DNA of 64,000 bases from Paenibacillus fonticola DSM 21315 (GCF_000381905.1 NZ_KB907249.1:211174-275173); one strand, 5' to 3'. Shown: positions 42,322 through 51,948, numbered from the stretch's first letter. Notes: generated by a model not told the origin, from the letters alone. Numbers and translations: made by a program.

Positions 42322-42451
42322 TGGTCCGGGGACAGTGATTCAGTGGAACGATCCATTAGTGCGGGAGCGGGATCGTACTTCAGGAGGCCGGCGGGTGACC
42401 TTGAACGTCCTTCTGGTGTATACTTAACAATAGAATAAGCTCAAGCATACG

Positions 42452-42506
42452 AACAACCCAGCTGAAGATTAGAGCTCCTCTTTTGGCTGGGTTGTTTATT
42501 TTTTAT
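42452..42506 (+). terminator. Terminator after relP
   Basis: AACAACCCAGC (42452-42462) pairs with GCTGGGTTGTT (42486-42496), a perfect 11-bp stem, followed by TATTTTTTAT. The loop is 23 bases. It is closely related in sequence to the hairpin at 621-665. Confidence 0.85.
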
Positions 42507-42588
42507 ATGAATCTAATCAGGGAGACAAAGGAGGTTGTAGTACCATTCATATGAATAAATTTAATGCAGAAGCGATGGAGGTTTCATT

Positions 42589-43854
42589 TTGATTAAGTTA
42601 GTGAAAATGATGGCAGCTGCAATCATTGTTTTATTTGCAGCCAGTTGTTCAGCAGGAACTCATCCGCCATTCCCTAAAGATGCGGAGCTTATTTTGGACA
42701 TAGGCTATACGAACGAGCAGCATTTTAATCAAAGATATTCTAATTTACTAGCGATAGAATATCCTAATATGCAGTTCAATATTTTTGCTACAAAAGGATT
42801 GATTCAATCCGAGCAGCCTGCCGAGTGGCTGCGCGATCATCCGGTAGATTTGATTTATGTTCCCTCATCTCGGATCAAACAATTTGTAGAGGAAGGACTG
42901 CTCGCTGAAATCGATTCTCTTATTAAGAGGGATCAGCTGGAGCTGGACCAATTTGTGCCTGCGGTTGTTGAGCTTTCAAAAGAATATGGGAACGGTAAGC
43001 TATATGGGTTGCCATCGAATTTTTATGGCAGGGCTATTGTGTATAATCAGGATTTGTTCGATAAATACGACGTTGCCTATCCAACGGATCAGATGAGCTG
43101 GGAAGAGTTGTTGCAGCTTGCCGGCAAGTTTACTAGGTCAGAATCTGAGAGCTCTGATCTGAAAGGATTATCCCTTAGCTATTCAAGTCCTTTTGCACTT
43201 ATCCAGCAGATCGGCACAACCGAAGGGCTTCAATTCTTCAACGACCAAGAACAGGTTACATTCAATAGCAGCTCCTGGGCAGCGGTATGGGGCCATGTTC
43301 TCTCGGCATATGAAGCCGGTTCACTGGATTTCAATCCGGATCTAAATACGTATCTTTCTCCCTTTTTAACGGGGGAGCGGGCGATGGTCGTCATTTCATA
43401 TGAAGAGTACAAAAGAATTGAGCAGGAGAAGCCAGCCTTTAACTGGTCTACGGTCACTGTGCCCGTCAATCCAGCCGAGCCGGAGCGTTCAAGTGAAATG
43501 CGGATTCCGGGAATGTATGCGATCACGGCCGTAGCGGATGATCAGGAAACAGCCTGGGAGCTATTGAAATTTCTCGTTTCCGAGGAAGCGGCCCGCTGGG
43601 ATCACCGCCCAAATGATGGATTTTCGACCCGTTTAAATCAGCTGACGATGGATCCGTCGGCTCAGGAGAAAATTCAGTCTTTTTACAAATTAACTCCTGC
43701 CGTACCTGAAGATCATGCCGAACTGCCGGCCGAAATCGCCGATATATCCCAGGAAATTACAGATCAAATATTCAGCCGGTCCATTTCGCTGCCGGAAGGT
43801 TTGGATACATTGCAGCAAGCGGCAGAGCAAGCGTGGGAGAATCGTACTAATTGA
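42589..43854 (+). CDS. Orphan extracellular solute-binding lipoprotein
   Basis: A 421-residue family 1 solute-binding lipoprotein (lipobox AASC), with typical motifs of sugar-binding proteins: 'YGLPSNFYGRAIVYNQDLFDKY', 'SWEELLQLAGKFT' and the C-terminal 'AWELLKFLVSEEAARW' helix. TTG start at 42589 behind ATGGAGG. No permease or ATPase lies next to it, and it is flanked by relP and an NTF2-like gene. It may serve a transporter encoded elsewhere or act as a sensor. Confidence 0.88.
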   Translation: MIKLVKMMAAAIIVLFAASCSAGTHPPFPKDAELILDIGYTNEQHFNQRYSNLLAIEYPNMQFNIFATKGLIQSEQPAEWLRDHPVDLIYVPSSRIKQFVEEGLLAEIDSLIKRDQLELDQFVPAVVELSKEYGNGKLYGLPSNFYGRAIVYNQDLFDKYDVAYPTDQMSWEELLQLAGKFTRSESESSDLKGLSLSYSSPFALIQQIGTTEGLQFFNDQEQVTFNSSSWAAVWGHVLSAYEAGSLDFNPDLNTYLSPFLTGERAMVVISYEEYKRIEQEKPAFNWSTVTVPVNPAEPERSSEMRIPGMYAITAVADDQETAWELLKFLVSEEAARWDHRPNDGFSTRLNQLTMDPSAQEKIQSFYKLTPAVPEDHAELPAEIADISQEITDQIFSRSISLPEGLDTLQQAAEQAWENRTN

Positions 43855-43924
43855 GTAATAGAGTTGAAAGACGGAACTAAGATAACGAATAAATCTAGGG
43901 TACATAGAAGGGAGTTCATTCATT

Positions 43925-44323
43925 ATGAATAATGAGTTGGCCGAACAAATGATCAGGAGCTATTTTAAATCATGGGTTGATAAGGATTTCCAAGCCTTCT
44001 TAAGTACACTGCATCATGAAGCGATTGTGAGGGAATGTACTGGCGCAGTAATTCATGGGAGGGCGGAGCACGAAAGATGGTTTTTAGAATGGAACAATGG
44101 TCATAATAAAGTAGAATACTGGAATGTAAAAAAGATAGGCTTCGATCAAAAGCAATCAATTGCATGCGTGGAGTGGCAATTTGCGTGCATTTATGATGAG
44201 CAGCAATATATTTGGGATGGAGTGAGTATCGTTTATTTCAGAGATTCGCTTATTATTGAAATAAATGAGTACGAAATGAAACGGGATAAATTTTATCCGT
44301 ACCGTCTTACACCTGGAGCGTAA
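43925..44323 (+). CDS. NTF2-like/SnoaL-like protein
   Basis: A 132-residue soluble protein of the NTF2-like cone fold, related to SnoaL and steroid-isomerase-like proteins. The long N-terminal helix (AEQMIRSYFKSWVDKDFQAFLSTLHHEA), the conserved 'WFLEWNN' and the final strands 'SIVYFRDSLIIEINEYEM' are typical. Members bind small ligands or act as isomerases; no catalytic assignment can be made. GGGAGTTCATTCATT precedes the ATG. Followed by a VOC-family gene. Confidence 0.8.
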   Translation: MNNELAEQMIRSYFKSWVDKDFQAFLSTLHHEAIVRECTGAVIHGRAEHERWFLEWNNGHNKVEYWNVKKIGFDQKQSIACVEWQFACIYDEQQYIWDGVSIVYFRDSLIIEINEYEMKRDKFYPYRLTPGA

Positions 44324-44412
44324 AGCAGGCTAAAATGAAGGTGAAAGCTGGCCGAGAACGCTTTATCGATGAGACAAGGAGGTTAGCGACTAAAATATAA
44401 AGGAGGCCGTAA

Positions 44413-44772
44413 ATGAATTCGAGTCCGATCTTAAATCAAGTTGGTGCCATATTTATTCCGGTAAGCAATATTGAACAAGCACGTGACTGGTACTGTGACA
44501 TTTTGGGTTTGCCTGCAGACGGGGAAGTATTATTTGGACATCTATATGTTTTACCTATGAAGGGGGAAACCGACATCGTCTTGGATAGTAAAATATTTCG
44601 GGTAGATAACGTATTCAAAGTGCCAGCCTTTCACTTTAATACAGACAATATTGAAGAGGCTTATCGGTATATGAGCTCGAAGCAAGTGGAGCTGATAACG
44701 CAAATCGAGCATAATCAATGGTTTAATTTCAAAGATCCGGACGGGAATCATCTTATGATCTGTAAATGCTAA
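44413..44772 (+). CDS. VOC-family (glyoxalase-like) protein
   Basis: A 119-residue protein of the vicinal oxygen chelate fold with two beta-alpha-beta-beta-beta modules: the 'ARDWYCDILGLP' helix and 'FKDPDGNHLMICKC' C-terminal strand are signature features. Metal ligand candidates include Glu and His on the strands, but the N-terminal module lacks the usual His. Could be a dioxygenase, glyoxalase or binding protein; not determined. AAAGGAGG lies upstream of ATG 44413. Confidence 0.83.
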   Translation: MNSSPILNQVGAIFIPVSNIEQARDWYCDILGLPADGEVLFGHLYVLPMKGETDIVLDSKIFRVDNVFKVPAFHFNTDNIEEAYRYMSSKQVELITQIEHNQWFNFKDPDGNHLMICKC

Positions 44773-44857
44773 GCAATGAAATGAAGTGAAGAGAAGTGAA
44801 GATTCAGCGCTAAACACGACGGAGCTTCTTTTCCGGAGCATGATGGAGGCCTAACAA

Positions 44858-45493
44858 GTGAGAAGAAAGCCTTTTTATATAATTGCACTAATTTTGGGAT
44901 TAGCTCTATTGCCCTTTCATCATTTAAAATACTCTGTTGGAGATACTTTATTTACAGCGCTGGGCATATCGCCATGGAGCAATGGGAGCAGCAATACAGG
45001 GTTGCATTTCCCGGTCATTATTGGCACTATACTGCTTGCTATCGGCATAACTGGCATATACCGGAGTTACCGATCTAAATATCCGCGTATATTGAGATGG
45101 CTTATCCTAGGCAGTATCGCGTTTTTTCTAGTGTTCCCTTCCATCTCGGAGGCTGCAATGTATGTCGTAAAACACAATGCACAGGGGGACGATTCGGTGG
45201 ATGTGACGGTGGCCAGCTGCCGTTACAACATTAATGATAAACAAACTGAAGCAGAGTGCACCTTTACGCTTTTCAACTATGGGAAAGCTGAGAGCCTTAC
45301 AATCAGGCCCATCTTTACTAAACAGATGAATGGATTAACCGATATGAAGTTCGAGAAGAACGAGCTATCTATGGACAGACATAGCAAATTTGATGGCACC
45401 ATGAAGTTTCAAGGCAGATTGCCTAATGAGGCGAGAATTTCGGGATGGTCGTCTCAGGTAGAGATGGAAGTGGAAGTGCAAAACAAAAAGTGA
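44858..45493 (+). CDS. Membrane protein with C-terminal extracytoplasmic domain
   Basis: A 211-residue protein starting at GTG 44858 behind GATGGAGG. It has three hydrophobic spans: about residues 5-22, 50-68 and 80-100. The part after residue 103 is a beta-rich extracytoplasmic domain with two cysteines, resembling an immunoglobulin-like or DUF11-like fold. The genes around it are unrelated. No family is recognised. A terminator follows. Confidence 0.7.
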   Translation: MRRKPFYIIALILGLALLPFHHLKYSVGDTLFTALGISPWSNGSSNTGLHFPVIIGTILLAIGITGIYRSYRSKYPRILRWLILGSIAFFLVFPSISEAAMYVVKHNAQGDDSVDVTVASCRYNINDKQTEAECTFTLFNYGKAESLTIRPIFTKQMNGLTDMKFEKNELSMDRHSKFDGTMKFQGRLPNEARISGWSSQVEMEVEVQNKK

Positions 45494-45518
45494 CATTTTG
45501 AATAATATGAGTACTGCA

Positions 45519-45545
45519 GGACTGCTCTTGAGCAGTCTTTTTTTC
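45519..45545 (+). terminator. Terminator
   Basis: GACTGCTC (45519-45526) pairs with GAGCAGTC (45529-45536) around a two-base loop (probably opened to four), followed by eight T. Confidence 0.9.
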
Positions 45546-45628
45546 ATTCTTTTTTCATTATGCTGAAGACGTTTTTGGACGCTGCCTGGCCCCAAATTAA
45601 TTATTTCTTCATTTCGCTTTCTGACTAT

Positions 45629-45655
45629 TAAAAAATTGGCGAATTTTGTCGATTA
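45629..45655 (+). promoter_or_regulatory. Possible sigma-D (flagellar) promoter
   Basis: TAAA (45629-45632), a 15-base spacer and GTCGATTA (45648-45655) resemble the sigma-D consensus TAAA-N15-GCCGATAT, matching the core CGAT. It is 37 bases upstream of a binding-protein/chemoreceptor operon, which fits motility control. Confidence 0.5.
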
Positions 45656-45691
45656 TTAGGTAAATAGATTTAGTTCTTAGGAGGGATACCT

Positions 45692-46963
45692 GTGAAAAGC
45701 AATCGGCACTATTTTTTTATGCTGCTCGTGATCTTAACTGTCATGGGACTTGTCGGCTGTACAGAAAACAAAGGCATCAAAGAAAGCAAGGAAGACAATT
45801 CACCGGTTACGATTAAAGTAGCATGGTGGGGAAAGGATGTCCGGCATGAACGCACATTAGCAGCTATTGATATGTTCCAAAATAAGTACCCAACGATTAA
45901 AGTAGAGCCGATTTATATGGATTTTAATGAGTATTTTTTGCAAATGGCCATACTGACAGCGGATCAGCAAATTCCGGACGTCATTCAAATGGATTATAAC
46001 CATATTGCCCAATATACCGAACGGAAGCTGATCGTATCGCTTGATACATATTTAGAAAATGGAATCATCCAGCGTGGGGAAATTGATGATGCGTATCTTT
46101 CCGGCGGAATGATTAACGAACAATTGTATGGGATTCCGCTTGGAACGAATGCGGCAAGTATGGCATACAATCCCGCGCTGTTTGATCAGGCAGGTATTCC
46201 TTATCCTACCGCTGAATCGACATACGATGATATTATGCAAATGGCCCGTGATTTGAAAGCCAATATCAATAAAGAAGGTTTTTATCCGCTCGCGAACAAT
46301 GTGGCGCATGAATTCCCTTACTATCTTCGTCAGAACGGGGCTGCGATGTTCAATGCGGAAGGGAATTCACTCGGCTATACAGAAGATAAATATTTTGTCG
46401 AATATATGAATATGCAAAAAGCATGGAAACAGGAAGGGCTGATTGGTTCTGACGGCGCTGCTCTGTTTCAGGAAGAAGGCGCTGCGCTCATATCGCAATG
46501 GAGCAATCAAACGGCAAACCTGGTGAAAGAGGGGGTAGTGAAAATTCTTCCCCTTCCTTCGATTGCGGGAGGAGAGGAAGGGAATTATATCCGCCCGGCT
46601 ACGTTTTTTTCGGTCACATCGTATAGTAAGCATCAAGAGGCGGCCGCAAGCTTCGTAGATTTCATAACGAATGATGTTGAGGCGAATAAAGTGCTGCTTG
46701 GCGAACGCGGCGTACCGATTTCTGCCAAAGTCCGTGAGGAAATCATGCCTTTAATTAGTGACAATGATAAAGTTCAGTATGAGTATATCGAATATGTTCA
46801 GAAGCATTCCCGGGACATTGATCCACCGGCTCCGAATGCGGGCTCGAAGGTGCTTAGCGTGCTCAAGCGTTACGAAGGCAAGGTGCTAAATGGCGAGTTG
46901 ATAGTGGAAGAAGCGGCAAAGCAGTTTCGTGAAGAAGCAAATAAAATCCTGGCAGCGGGATAA
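45692..46963 (+). CDS. Solute-binding lipoprotein paired with a chemoreceptor
   Basis: A 423-residue family 1 extracellular binding lipoprotein (lipobox LVGC, Cys near 23), with the typical 'TIKVAWWGKDVRHERTLAAIDMFQNKYP' start of the mature domain and 'QIPDVIQMDYN'. GTG start at 45692 behind TTAGGAGGG. The next gene, 15 bases downstream, encodes a methyl-accepting chemotaxis protein, and no permeases are present. This arrangement suggests that the binding protein presents its ligand to the chemoreceptor, as MalE does with Tar in E. coli. The ligand is probably a sugar. Confidence 0.88.
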   Translation: MKSNRHYFFMLLVILTVMGLVGCTENKGIKESKEDNSPVTIKVAWWGKDVRHERTLAAIDMFQNKYPTIKVEPIYMDFNEYFLQMAILTADQQIPDVIQMDYNHIAQYTERKLIVSLDTYLENGIIQRGEIDDAYLSGGMINEQLYGIPLGTNAASMAYNPALFDQAGIPYPTAESTYDDIMQMARDLKANINKEGFYPLANNVAHEFPYYLRQNGAAMFNAEGNSLGYTEDKYFVEYMNMQKAWKQEGLIGSDGAALFQEEGAALISQWSNQTANLVKEGVVKILPLPSIAGGEEGNYIRPATFFSVTSYSKHQEAAASFVDFITNDVEANKVLLGERGVPISAKVREEIMPLISDNDKVQYEYIEYVQKHSRDIDPPAPNAGSKVLSVLKRYEGKVLNGELIVEEAAKQFREEANKILAAG

Positions 46964-46978
46964 AAGGGGATTTTAGCG

Positions 46979-48676
46979 ATGAAGATGAGTATCGGCACTA
47001 AATTATATGCGAGTTTTTTCGCAATCCTGTTGTTAATGGTTGGTTTGGCCGCCTTCGGATTAATGGAGATAACTAGTCTCAATACGACTTACAAGGATTT
47101 AATTAATGAGAGGGTGGCGGCTTCGGGCTTAGTCAAGGATTTGAACATAGCGATTAAAAATGAACAGTCCAGTGTCGAGTCCTATTTGCTCTATGGGGAT
47201 GAGAGCAATTTCTTGGAATATGAAGCGGCAATCGCTCAGTATACGGAAACAAGCAACAAGCTGAAGGAGATCATTACGGTGGGCGACATCGATGATTGGC
47301 AGACGATCCAGGGCATGGACTTGCTCCAGCAGGAGTATACCGTTCTCGCCGATCAAATGATCGATTTGAAGCAAGAAAATAAAGTGCAGGATTATTTAAA
47401 AATAGGCGCGGAACAAGTCGATCCTGTTATAAATGCATTTATTAATGCGTCCAACCGGTTAGTTCAGGAACAGCAGGATCTGCTTGATCAAAGCTATCAA
47501 GAGACGTCCAAGCACGTCAATACGATTTTTATGCTTGTTGTTGCCGTCGCGGCAGTCAGCGTTCTGCTTGGTCTTGGCATCGCTTTTACGATGAACAGGA
47601 TGATTACAAGACCGGTGCTGGCCTTGTCGGGCGCAGCTGAACGCATTGCTGGCGGTGATTTGACAGTAGATACGATACAGGTCAAGAGCAAGGATGAAAT
47701 CGGCAAATTAGCGGCCGCATTTAATGAAATGAGCACAAATCTTCGCCATCTTTTGCAGGAAGTGTCCTCCCATGCGAATCAGGTGGCGGCCTCTTCCGAA
47801 GAACTGACCGTTGGAGCAGAACAGACGACCCGGGCTACCGAGCAGGTCGCTGAAATTTCGGAGCAGGTTGCTTTAGGCACCGAGGTTCAGGAAAGAAATA
47901 TACGGGAGAGTGTCATTTCAGTTCATAACATGTCAAGCGAGGCTCAGCAAATCGCCCAACGCTCCGAGTTAGCCTCAAAGCAAGTTGTCGAATCTGCGGA
48001 GTTGACGATCCAAGGGAATGGCGCGGTACAAACAGCGATCGATCATATGAATGAGATTAATGTGACCGTCCAGCAAATCGCTGAAAGTGTAACGAAATTG
48101 GGCGAGCGCTCCGAAGAGATCGGACAAATTATTAGCGTTATGTCGGATATTTCGAACCAGACGAACCTGCTCGCCTTGAACGCATCGATCGAGGCGGCGC
48201 GGGCCGGGGAGTCTGGACGGGGATTTTCCGTCGTGGCCGCTGAAGTGAAGAAGTTATCCGAGCAATCTTCGCTATCCGGACAGCAGATTGCTGAGCTTGT
48301 GACGGCGATTCAAGAGGATACACTGCAAACGATTAGCATTGTAAACAGCGGTACCAAGGTGGTTGAATCGGGAATTGCCTCTGTTCAGATCGCGGGAGAT
48401 TCTTTTGAAAATATCCAGCATTCTATCCAAGAGGTATCTTTGCAAATCGAAGCTGTGTCTCAGGCCTCAAGCCAAATGTCTGCCGCAACAACGCAGCTTG
48501 TCACGGCATTTGATGCGATTGCGCAAATCTCCGATACGAATGCGCTTGGCACTCAGAATGTGCTGGCAGCCACGGAAGAACAGGTTGCTACGATGCAGCA
48601 AGTTTCCGGCTCTTCAAGCGAGTTGTCGAAAATGTCTGACGATCTGTTGGCGATGGTGGGCAGATTCAAGATTTAA
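46979..48676 (+). CDS. Methyl-accepting chemotaxis protein
   Basis: A 565-residue chemoreceptor. Transmembrane helices lie at about residues 10-31 and 183-206, bracketing a helical (four-helix-bundle/CHASE3-type) sensor domain; a HAMP domain (207-259) and a long cytoplasmic coiled coil follow, with the conserved hairpin tip [19 protein letters not shown] (392-410) and [13 protein letters not shown] (414-426) that contacts CheA and CheW. The ATG is 15 bases after the binding-protein stop, preceded by AAAAGGGG. Shared operon with a binding lipoprotein suggests indirect ligand sensing. Confidence 0.92.
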   Translation: MKMSIGTKLYASFFAILLLMVGLAAFGLMEITSLNTTYKDLINERVAASGLVKDLNIAIKNEQSSVESYLLYGDESNFLEYEAAIAQYTETSNKLKEIITVGDIDDWQTIQGMDLLQQEYTVLADQMIDLKQENKVQDYLKIGAEQVDPVINAFINASNRLVQEQQDLLDQSYQETSKHVNTIFMLVVAVAAVSVLLGLGIAFTMNRMITRPVLALSGAAERIAGGDLTVDTIQVKSKDEIGKLAAAFNEMSTNLRHLLQEVSSHANQVAASSEELTVGAEQTTRATEQVAEISEQVALGTEVQERNIRESVISVHNMSSEAQQIAQRSELASKQVVESAELTIQGNGAVQTAIDHMNEINVTVQQIAESVTKLGERSEEIGQIISVMSDISNQTNLLALNASIEAARAGESGRGFSVVAAEVKKLSEQSSLSGQQIAELVTAIQEDTLQTISIVNSGTKVVESGIASVQIAGDSFENIQHSIQEVSLQIEAVSQASSQMSAATTQLVTAFDAIAQISDTNALGTQNVLAATEEQVATMQQVSGSSSELSKMSDDLLAMVGRFKI

Positions 48677-48763
48677 AACGGTAAGGTTAAACTTTATGCT
48701 TTGTGGTTTATGTTGTTTGGTGCTTCAAACTTGATGCTTTCATTTGGAAATAAAGTATGCTGT

Positions 48764-48791
48764 AGAACCGCTCTTAGAGCGGTTCTTTTTC
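48764..48791 (+). terminator. Terminator after chemoreceptor gene
   Basis: AGAACCGCTC (48764-48773) and GAGCGGTTCT (48777-48786) form a perfect 10-bp stem with a 3-base loop, followed by TTTTCTT. Confidence 0.92.
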
Positions 48792-48910
48792 TTCGTATAT
48801 GCTAACACAATCGGGCAGCGATACAAAAAAGTATATGAAATTTAAATTTAATATTGAATTTTAATCCGGAATGTTGTATTTTTATACGGAATATAGTGAG
48901 GGGTGAATAC

Positions 48911-49663
48911 ATGTCATTATTGGTTGAGGAGCTTTCCTTAAACGCGTGGCCGGCTTTAAGAACGATAGTTCACGAAGGTTGGCTATTGCGTTTTGCTGAA
49001 GGATATACGAAGAGATCGAATTCAATCAGTCCCATTTATACTCAACCACAAGGAGACATTGAACAGCGTGTTCGCTATTGCGAAGAAATGTATGAGGCTG
49101 CGAAATTAACGACTATTTTTAAAATGACCCCGTTTATACCGGATGGCTTGGATCAGTATTTGTGCCAAAGGGGATATACTAAGAGGGAGCCCTCGAGCGT
49201 GAAAGTGTTAGACAATTTACAGCCTATCCGGGAGCCTAGGCAGCAGGAAGTAATTATAGAGGATCGATTTAGCGAGCAATGGCTGAAAACGCTGGCGGTC
49301 ATGAATGGACTCTCTGCAAAAGAGTTCGACGTTTCCAGGAGGCTCCTAAGCGGCTCGCCGCTCCAGCAAGGCTTTTTTACTCTGCTTCACAATTGTAAAC
49401 CGGTGGCCTGCGGGTTAGCCATTATTGAACAGGGTTACGTCGGTGTATACGATTTGGTTACCGCCAAAGAAGCTCGTAATCAAGGGCATGGCGAGCAATT
49501 GCTGCTTCATATTTTAAAATGGGCCAGAGAGAGCGGCGCAACAAAAAGCTACCTGCTCGTCGTGCAAAATAACGCGGCTGCCAATCGTTTGTATGATAAA
49601 TTAAACTACCAGCATTTGTATACTTATTGGTATCGATGCCGAAATGATAGTGCATATTTATAA
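48911..49663 (+). CDS. GNAT-family N-acetyltransferase, 250 aa
   Basis: A two-part acetyltransferase: residues 1-110 form an N-terminal domain with the 'NAWPALRTIVHEGWLLRFAEGYTKRSNSI' start typical of a GNAT subgroup found in Firmicutes, and residues about 110-250 hold a GNAT core with the acetyl-CoA loop at 'AKEARNQGHGEQLLLHIL' and 'NNAAANRLYDKLNYQ'. GAGGGGTGA is directly upstream of ATG 48911; the longer frame from 48854 is unsupported. Substrate unknown. Confidence 0.85.
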   Translation: MSLLVEELSLNAWPALRTIVHEGWLLRFAEGYTKRSNSISPIYTQPQGDIEQRVRYCEEMYEAAKLTTIFKMTPFIPDGLDQYLCQRGYTKREPSSVKVLDNLQPIREPRQQEVIIEDRFSEQWLKTLAVMNGLSAKEFDVSRRLLSGSPLQQGFFTLLHNCKPVACGLAIIEQGYVGVYDLVTAKEARNQGHGEQLLLHILKWARESGATKSYLLVVQNNAAANRLYDKLNYQHLYTYWYRCRNDSAYL

Positions 49664-49750
49664 ACTATTTGACGAATCATCTTGCCGGGGAGGCATTTAC
49701 ACTATTTACAATAATGAAACAACTCTGGTAAGATGTTCTCGTTTGGTTTA

Positions 49751-49784
49751 ATTGTAAACTTAATTTATATCCTTGGTTAACAAT
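49751..49784 (+). promoter_or_regulatory. BirA (biotin repressor) operator
   Basis: ATTGTAAAC (49751-49759), a 16-base spacer and GTTAACAAT (49776-49784) form the inverted repeat typical of the Firmicute BirA operator, with one mismatch between half-sites. It lies about 140 bases upstream of bioB, so bioB should be repressed when biotin is plentiful. Confidence 0.85.
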
Positions 49785-49926
49785 CATTTACTAGGACTGT
49801 GTTTATATTCAAGACCCAACTGTCAGCAGTGAATTTGAAAGAAAGTACATGACATGCGAGAGGAACTAAATGTAAATCAAAGAGAGCAGTCGAGAAATAG
49901 AGAAAACAGAAGAGGATGATGGAAGC

Positions 49927-50925
49927 ATGAGTTATGCTGCGAAAACGTTGAATTGGGAGCAGCTCGCGGATAAAGCGCTGAACGGCGAACGGCTGACGAT
50001 GGAGGAAGGATTGGCTGTACTGGAAGGCGAGAAGGAGCAGCTCTTGCCGATTATGCATGCCGCTTATAAGGTAAGAAGCCACTATTACGGCAATAAAGTC
50101 AAACTGAATATGATTATGAACGCAAAGAGCGGATTATGTCCGGAAGACTGCGGATATTGCTCGCAATCTATTGTCTCTAGCGCCGCCGTACCGAAATATT
50201 CGCTTTTAGATAAAGAATCGCTGCTTGCAGGTGCCCGTGAAGCGATGGCTCGTCAGGCCGGTACATACTGCATTGTGGCTTCCGGAAGAGGACCAACGCC
50301 GGGGGAGCTGGATCAGGTCATTGATGCGGTAACGGAAATTCGCCGTACGATGCCGCTTAAAATATGCGCCTGCCTCGGCTTGCTGCGGAACGATCAGGCT
50401 GAGCGTCTGGCTGCGGCTGGAGTGCACCGCTATAATCATAACCTGAATACAAGCCAGACCAATTACGCATCAATTACGAAGACGCATTCCTATGAGCAGC
50501 GTGTGGAGACGGTCGAGAAAGTCAAGATGTCCGGCATGTCGCCTTGTTCAGGCGTTATCATTGGAATGGGCGAGAGTCCTGCGGAGATTGTAGAAATGGC
50601 ATATGCGCTCCGTGAGCTGGACGCTGATTCGATTCCGGTCAATTTTCTTGTGCCTATTCCGGGGACTCCGCTGGAATCGTCTATCCCGGTCACACCGCTG
50701 CAAGCGTTGAAGGTACTGGCATTATTTCGCTTGATATGTCCTGCTAAGGAAATTCGTGTATCGGGCGGGCGCGAATCCAGCTTAAGGCATTTGCAGCCGC
50801 TGTCTCTTTATGCAGCGAACTCCTGGTTTGTCGGCGATTATTTGACAACGGGCGGGCAAGAGGTGAAAGAGGACCACCAAATGATCGAAGATCTTGGTTT
50901 TGAAATCGAGCAGTGCGCCCTTTAA
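49927..50925 (+). CDS. bioB: Biotin synthase BioB
   Basis: A 332-residue radical SAM enzyme that inserts sulfur into dethiobiotin. The radical SAM cluster cysteines are Cys71, Cys75 and Cys78 (CPEDCGYC); 'GRESSLRHLQP' near residue 280 carries the conserved Arg that binds the second cluster, and 'NHNLNTS' is a typical substrate region. GAGGATGATGGAAGC precedes the ATG. It stands alone, without other bio genes, but has a BirA operator upstream, which supports a normal biotin-regulated role, perhaps in salvage of dethiobiotin. Confidence 0.96.
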   Translation: MSYAAKTLNWEQLADKALNGERLTMEEGLAVLEGEKEQLLPIMHAAYKVRSHYYGNKVKLNMIMNAKSGLCPEDCGYCSQSIVSSAAVPKYSLLDKESLLAGAREAMARQAGTYCIVASGRGPTPGELDQVIDAVTEIRRTMPLKICACLGLLRNDQAERLAAAGVHRYNHNLNTSQTNYASITKTHSYEQRVETVEKVKMSGMSPCSGVIIGMGESPAEIVEMAYALRELDADSIPVNFLVPIPGTPLESSIPVTPLQALKVLALFRLICPAKEIRVSGGRESSLRHLQPLSLYAANSWFVGDYLTTGGQEVKEDHQMIEDLGFEIEQCAL

Positions 50926-50940
50926 TTCCGGTTCCACAAT

Positions 50941-50970
50941 TTGTTATAGGCATAGGCGATTCGTTATAAT
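50941..50970 (+). promoter_or_regulatory. Promoter upstream of short-chain dehydrogenase
   Basis: TTGTTA (50941-50946), an 18-base spacer and TATAAT (50965-50970), 58 bases before the ATG of the next gene. Confidence 0.5.
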
Positions 50971-51028
50971 AGGATGTGGAATGACTAATAAATCGTTCTG
51001 GGCTAGGAATAAAAAGGAGAGATAAACC

Positions 51029-51748
51029 ATGAACTTGAACAACCAAACTGCCATCATTACGGGCGCAGGCAAAGGCATCGGCAAGGCAATCGCACGGGCG
51101 CTAGCCAAGGAAGGGGTTCATTTGGGACTAATCGCGCGCACCGCTTCTGATTTGGAGGCGCTACAGTCCGAGTTGCGAGAGCAGCACGGCATTAAGGTTG
51201 CCATCGCTTCCGCCGATATTTCCGATCAATCAGCGGCAGAGAAGGCCGTAGAGGAGCTAGTATCCGAGTTAGGCGGCGTAGATATTTTGATCAACAACGC
51301 CGGCATTGCCAAATTCGGCAAACTGGTGGACATGGATCCGCAGGATTGGGAACGAATCATCCAAGTTAATTTGATGGGAACCTATTACATGACTAGAGCG
51401 GTACTTCCTAAAATGATCGCTCAAAATCAAGGGAATATTATTAACATCGCATCGACAGCCGGCGAAAGAGGTTTTGCTACCGGCTCCGCATACAATGCTT
51501 CCAAATTTGCCGTTATGGGTTTAACGGAGGCCGTTATGCAGGAGGTTCGCAAAAATAACATTCGTGTTGTGGCACTTACGCCTAGTACGGTCAATACGGA
51601 GCTTGCCGAAAATGCAGGCTTGAAAATTGGCGAAGAAGATCGGATGATGCAGCCGGAAGATGTCGCTGAGCTGGCGTTGGCTACTTTGAAGCTTCCGCAG
51701 CGTGTATTTGTTAAAACAGCTGGTATCTGGACGACGAATCCGCAATAA
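51029..51748 (+). CDS. Short-chain dehydrogenase/reductase (FabG-like)
   Basis: A 239-residue classical SDR. The cofactor-binding TGAGKGIG lies at residues 11-18, the NNAG motif at 89-92, and the catalytic Ser142, Tyr155 and Lys159 (YNASK) are all present. It belongs near the 3-ketoacyl-ACP reductase group, but SDRs of this type act on many carbonyl or hydroxyl substrates and the genes around it do not define one. Likely NADP(H)-dependent because a basic residue (Arg37) follows the second strand. AAAGGAGAGA is upstream of the ATG. Confidence 0.9.
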   Translation: MNLNNQTAIITGAGKGIGKAIARALAKEGVHLGLIARTASDLEALQSELREQHGIKVAIASADISDQSAAEKAVEELVSELGGVDILINNAGIAKFGKLVDMDPQDWERIIQVNLMGTYYMTRAVLPKMIAQNQGNIINIASTAGERGFATGSAYNASKFAVMGLTEAVMQEVRKNNIRVVALTPSTVNTELAENAGLKIGEEDRMMQPEDVAELALATLKLPQRVFVKTAGIWTTNPQ

Positions 51749-51770
51749 ACGATTAGGATAGACGGGCAAG

Positions 51771-51804
51771 GCCCTGAACCGCTGCAAGCGGGGCAGGGCT
51801 TTTT
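51771..51804 (+). terminator. Terminator after SDR gene
   Basis: GCCCTG (51771-51776) and CAGGGC (51794-51799) flank a smaller inner stem (CCGCT/AGCGG), followed by TTTTT. Confidence 0.85.
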
Positions 51805-51948
51805 ACATATTTTCAAAAATATTAGCATGAACCAACTTGATTTGACTTAGAAAAAGTTTGGTCCGGTTATATGTTAGATTAAGTTATATAGGGTACATTC
51901 CAAAAACAACTGTTCAACGTGGAAATATAAGAAGAGGGGGAGCGTGTA

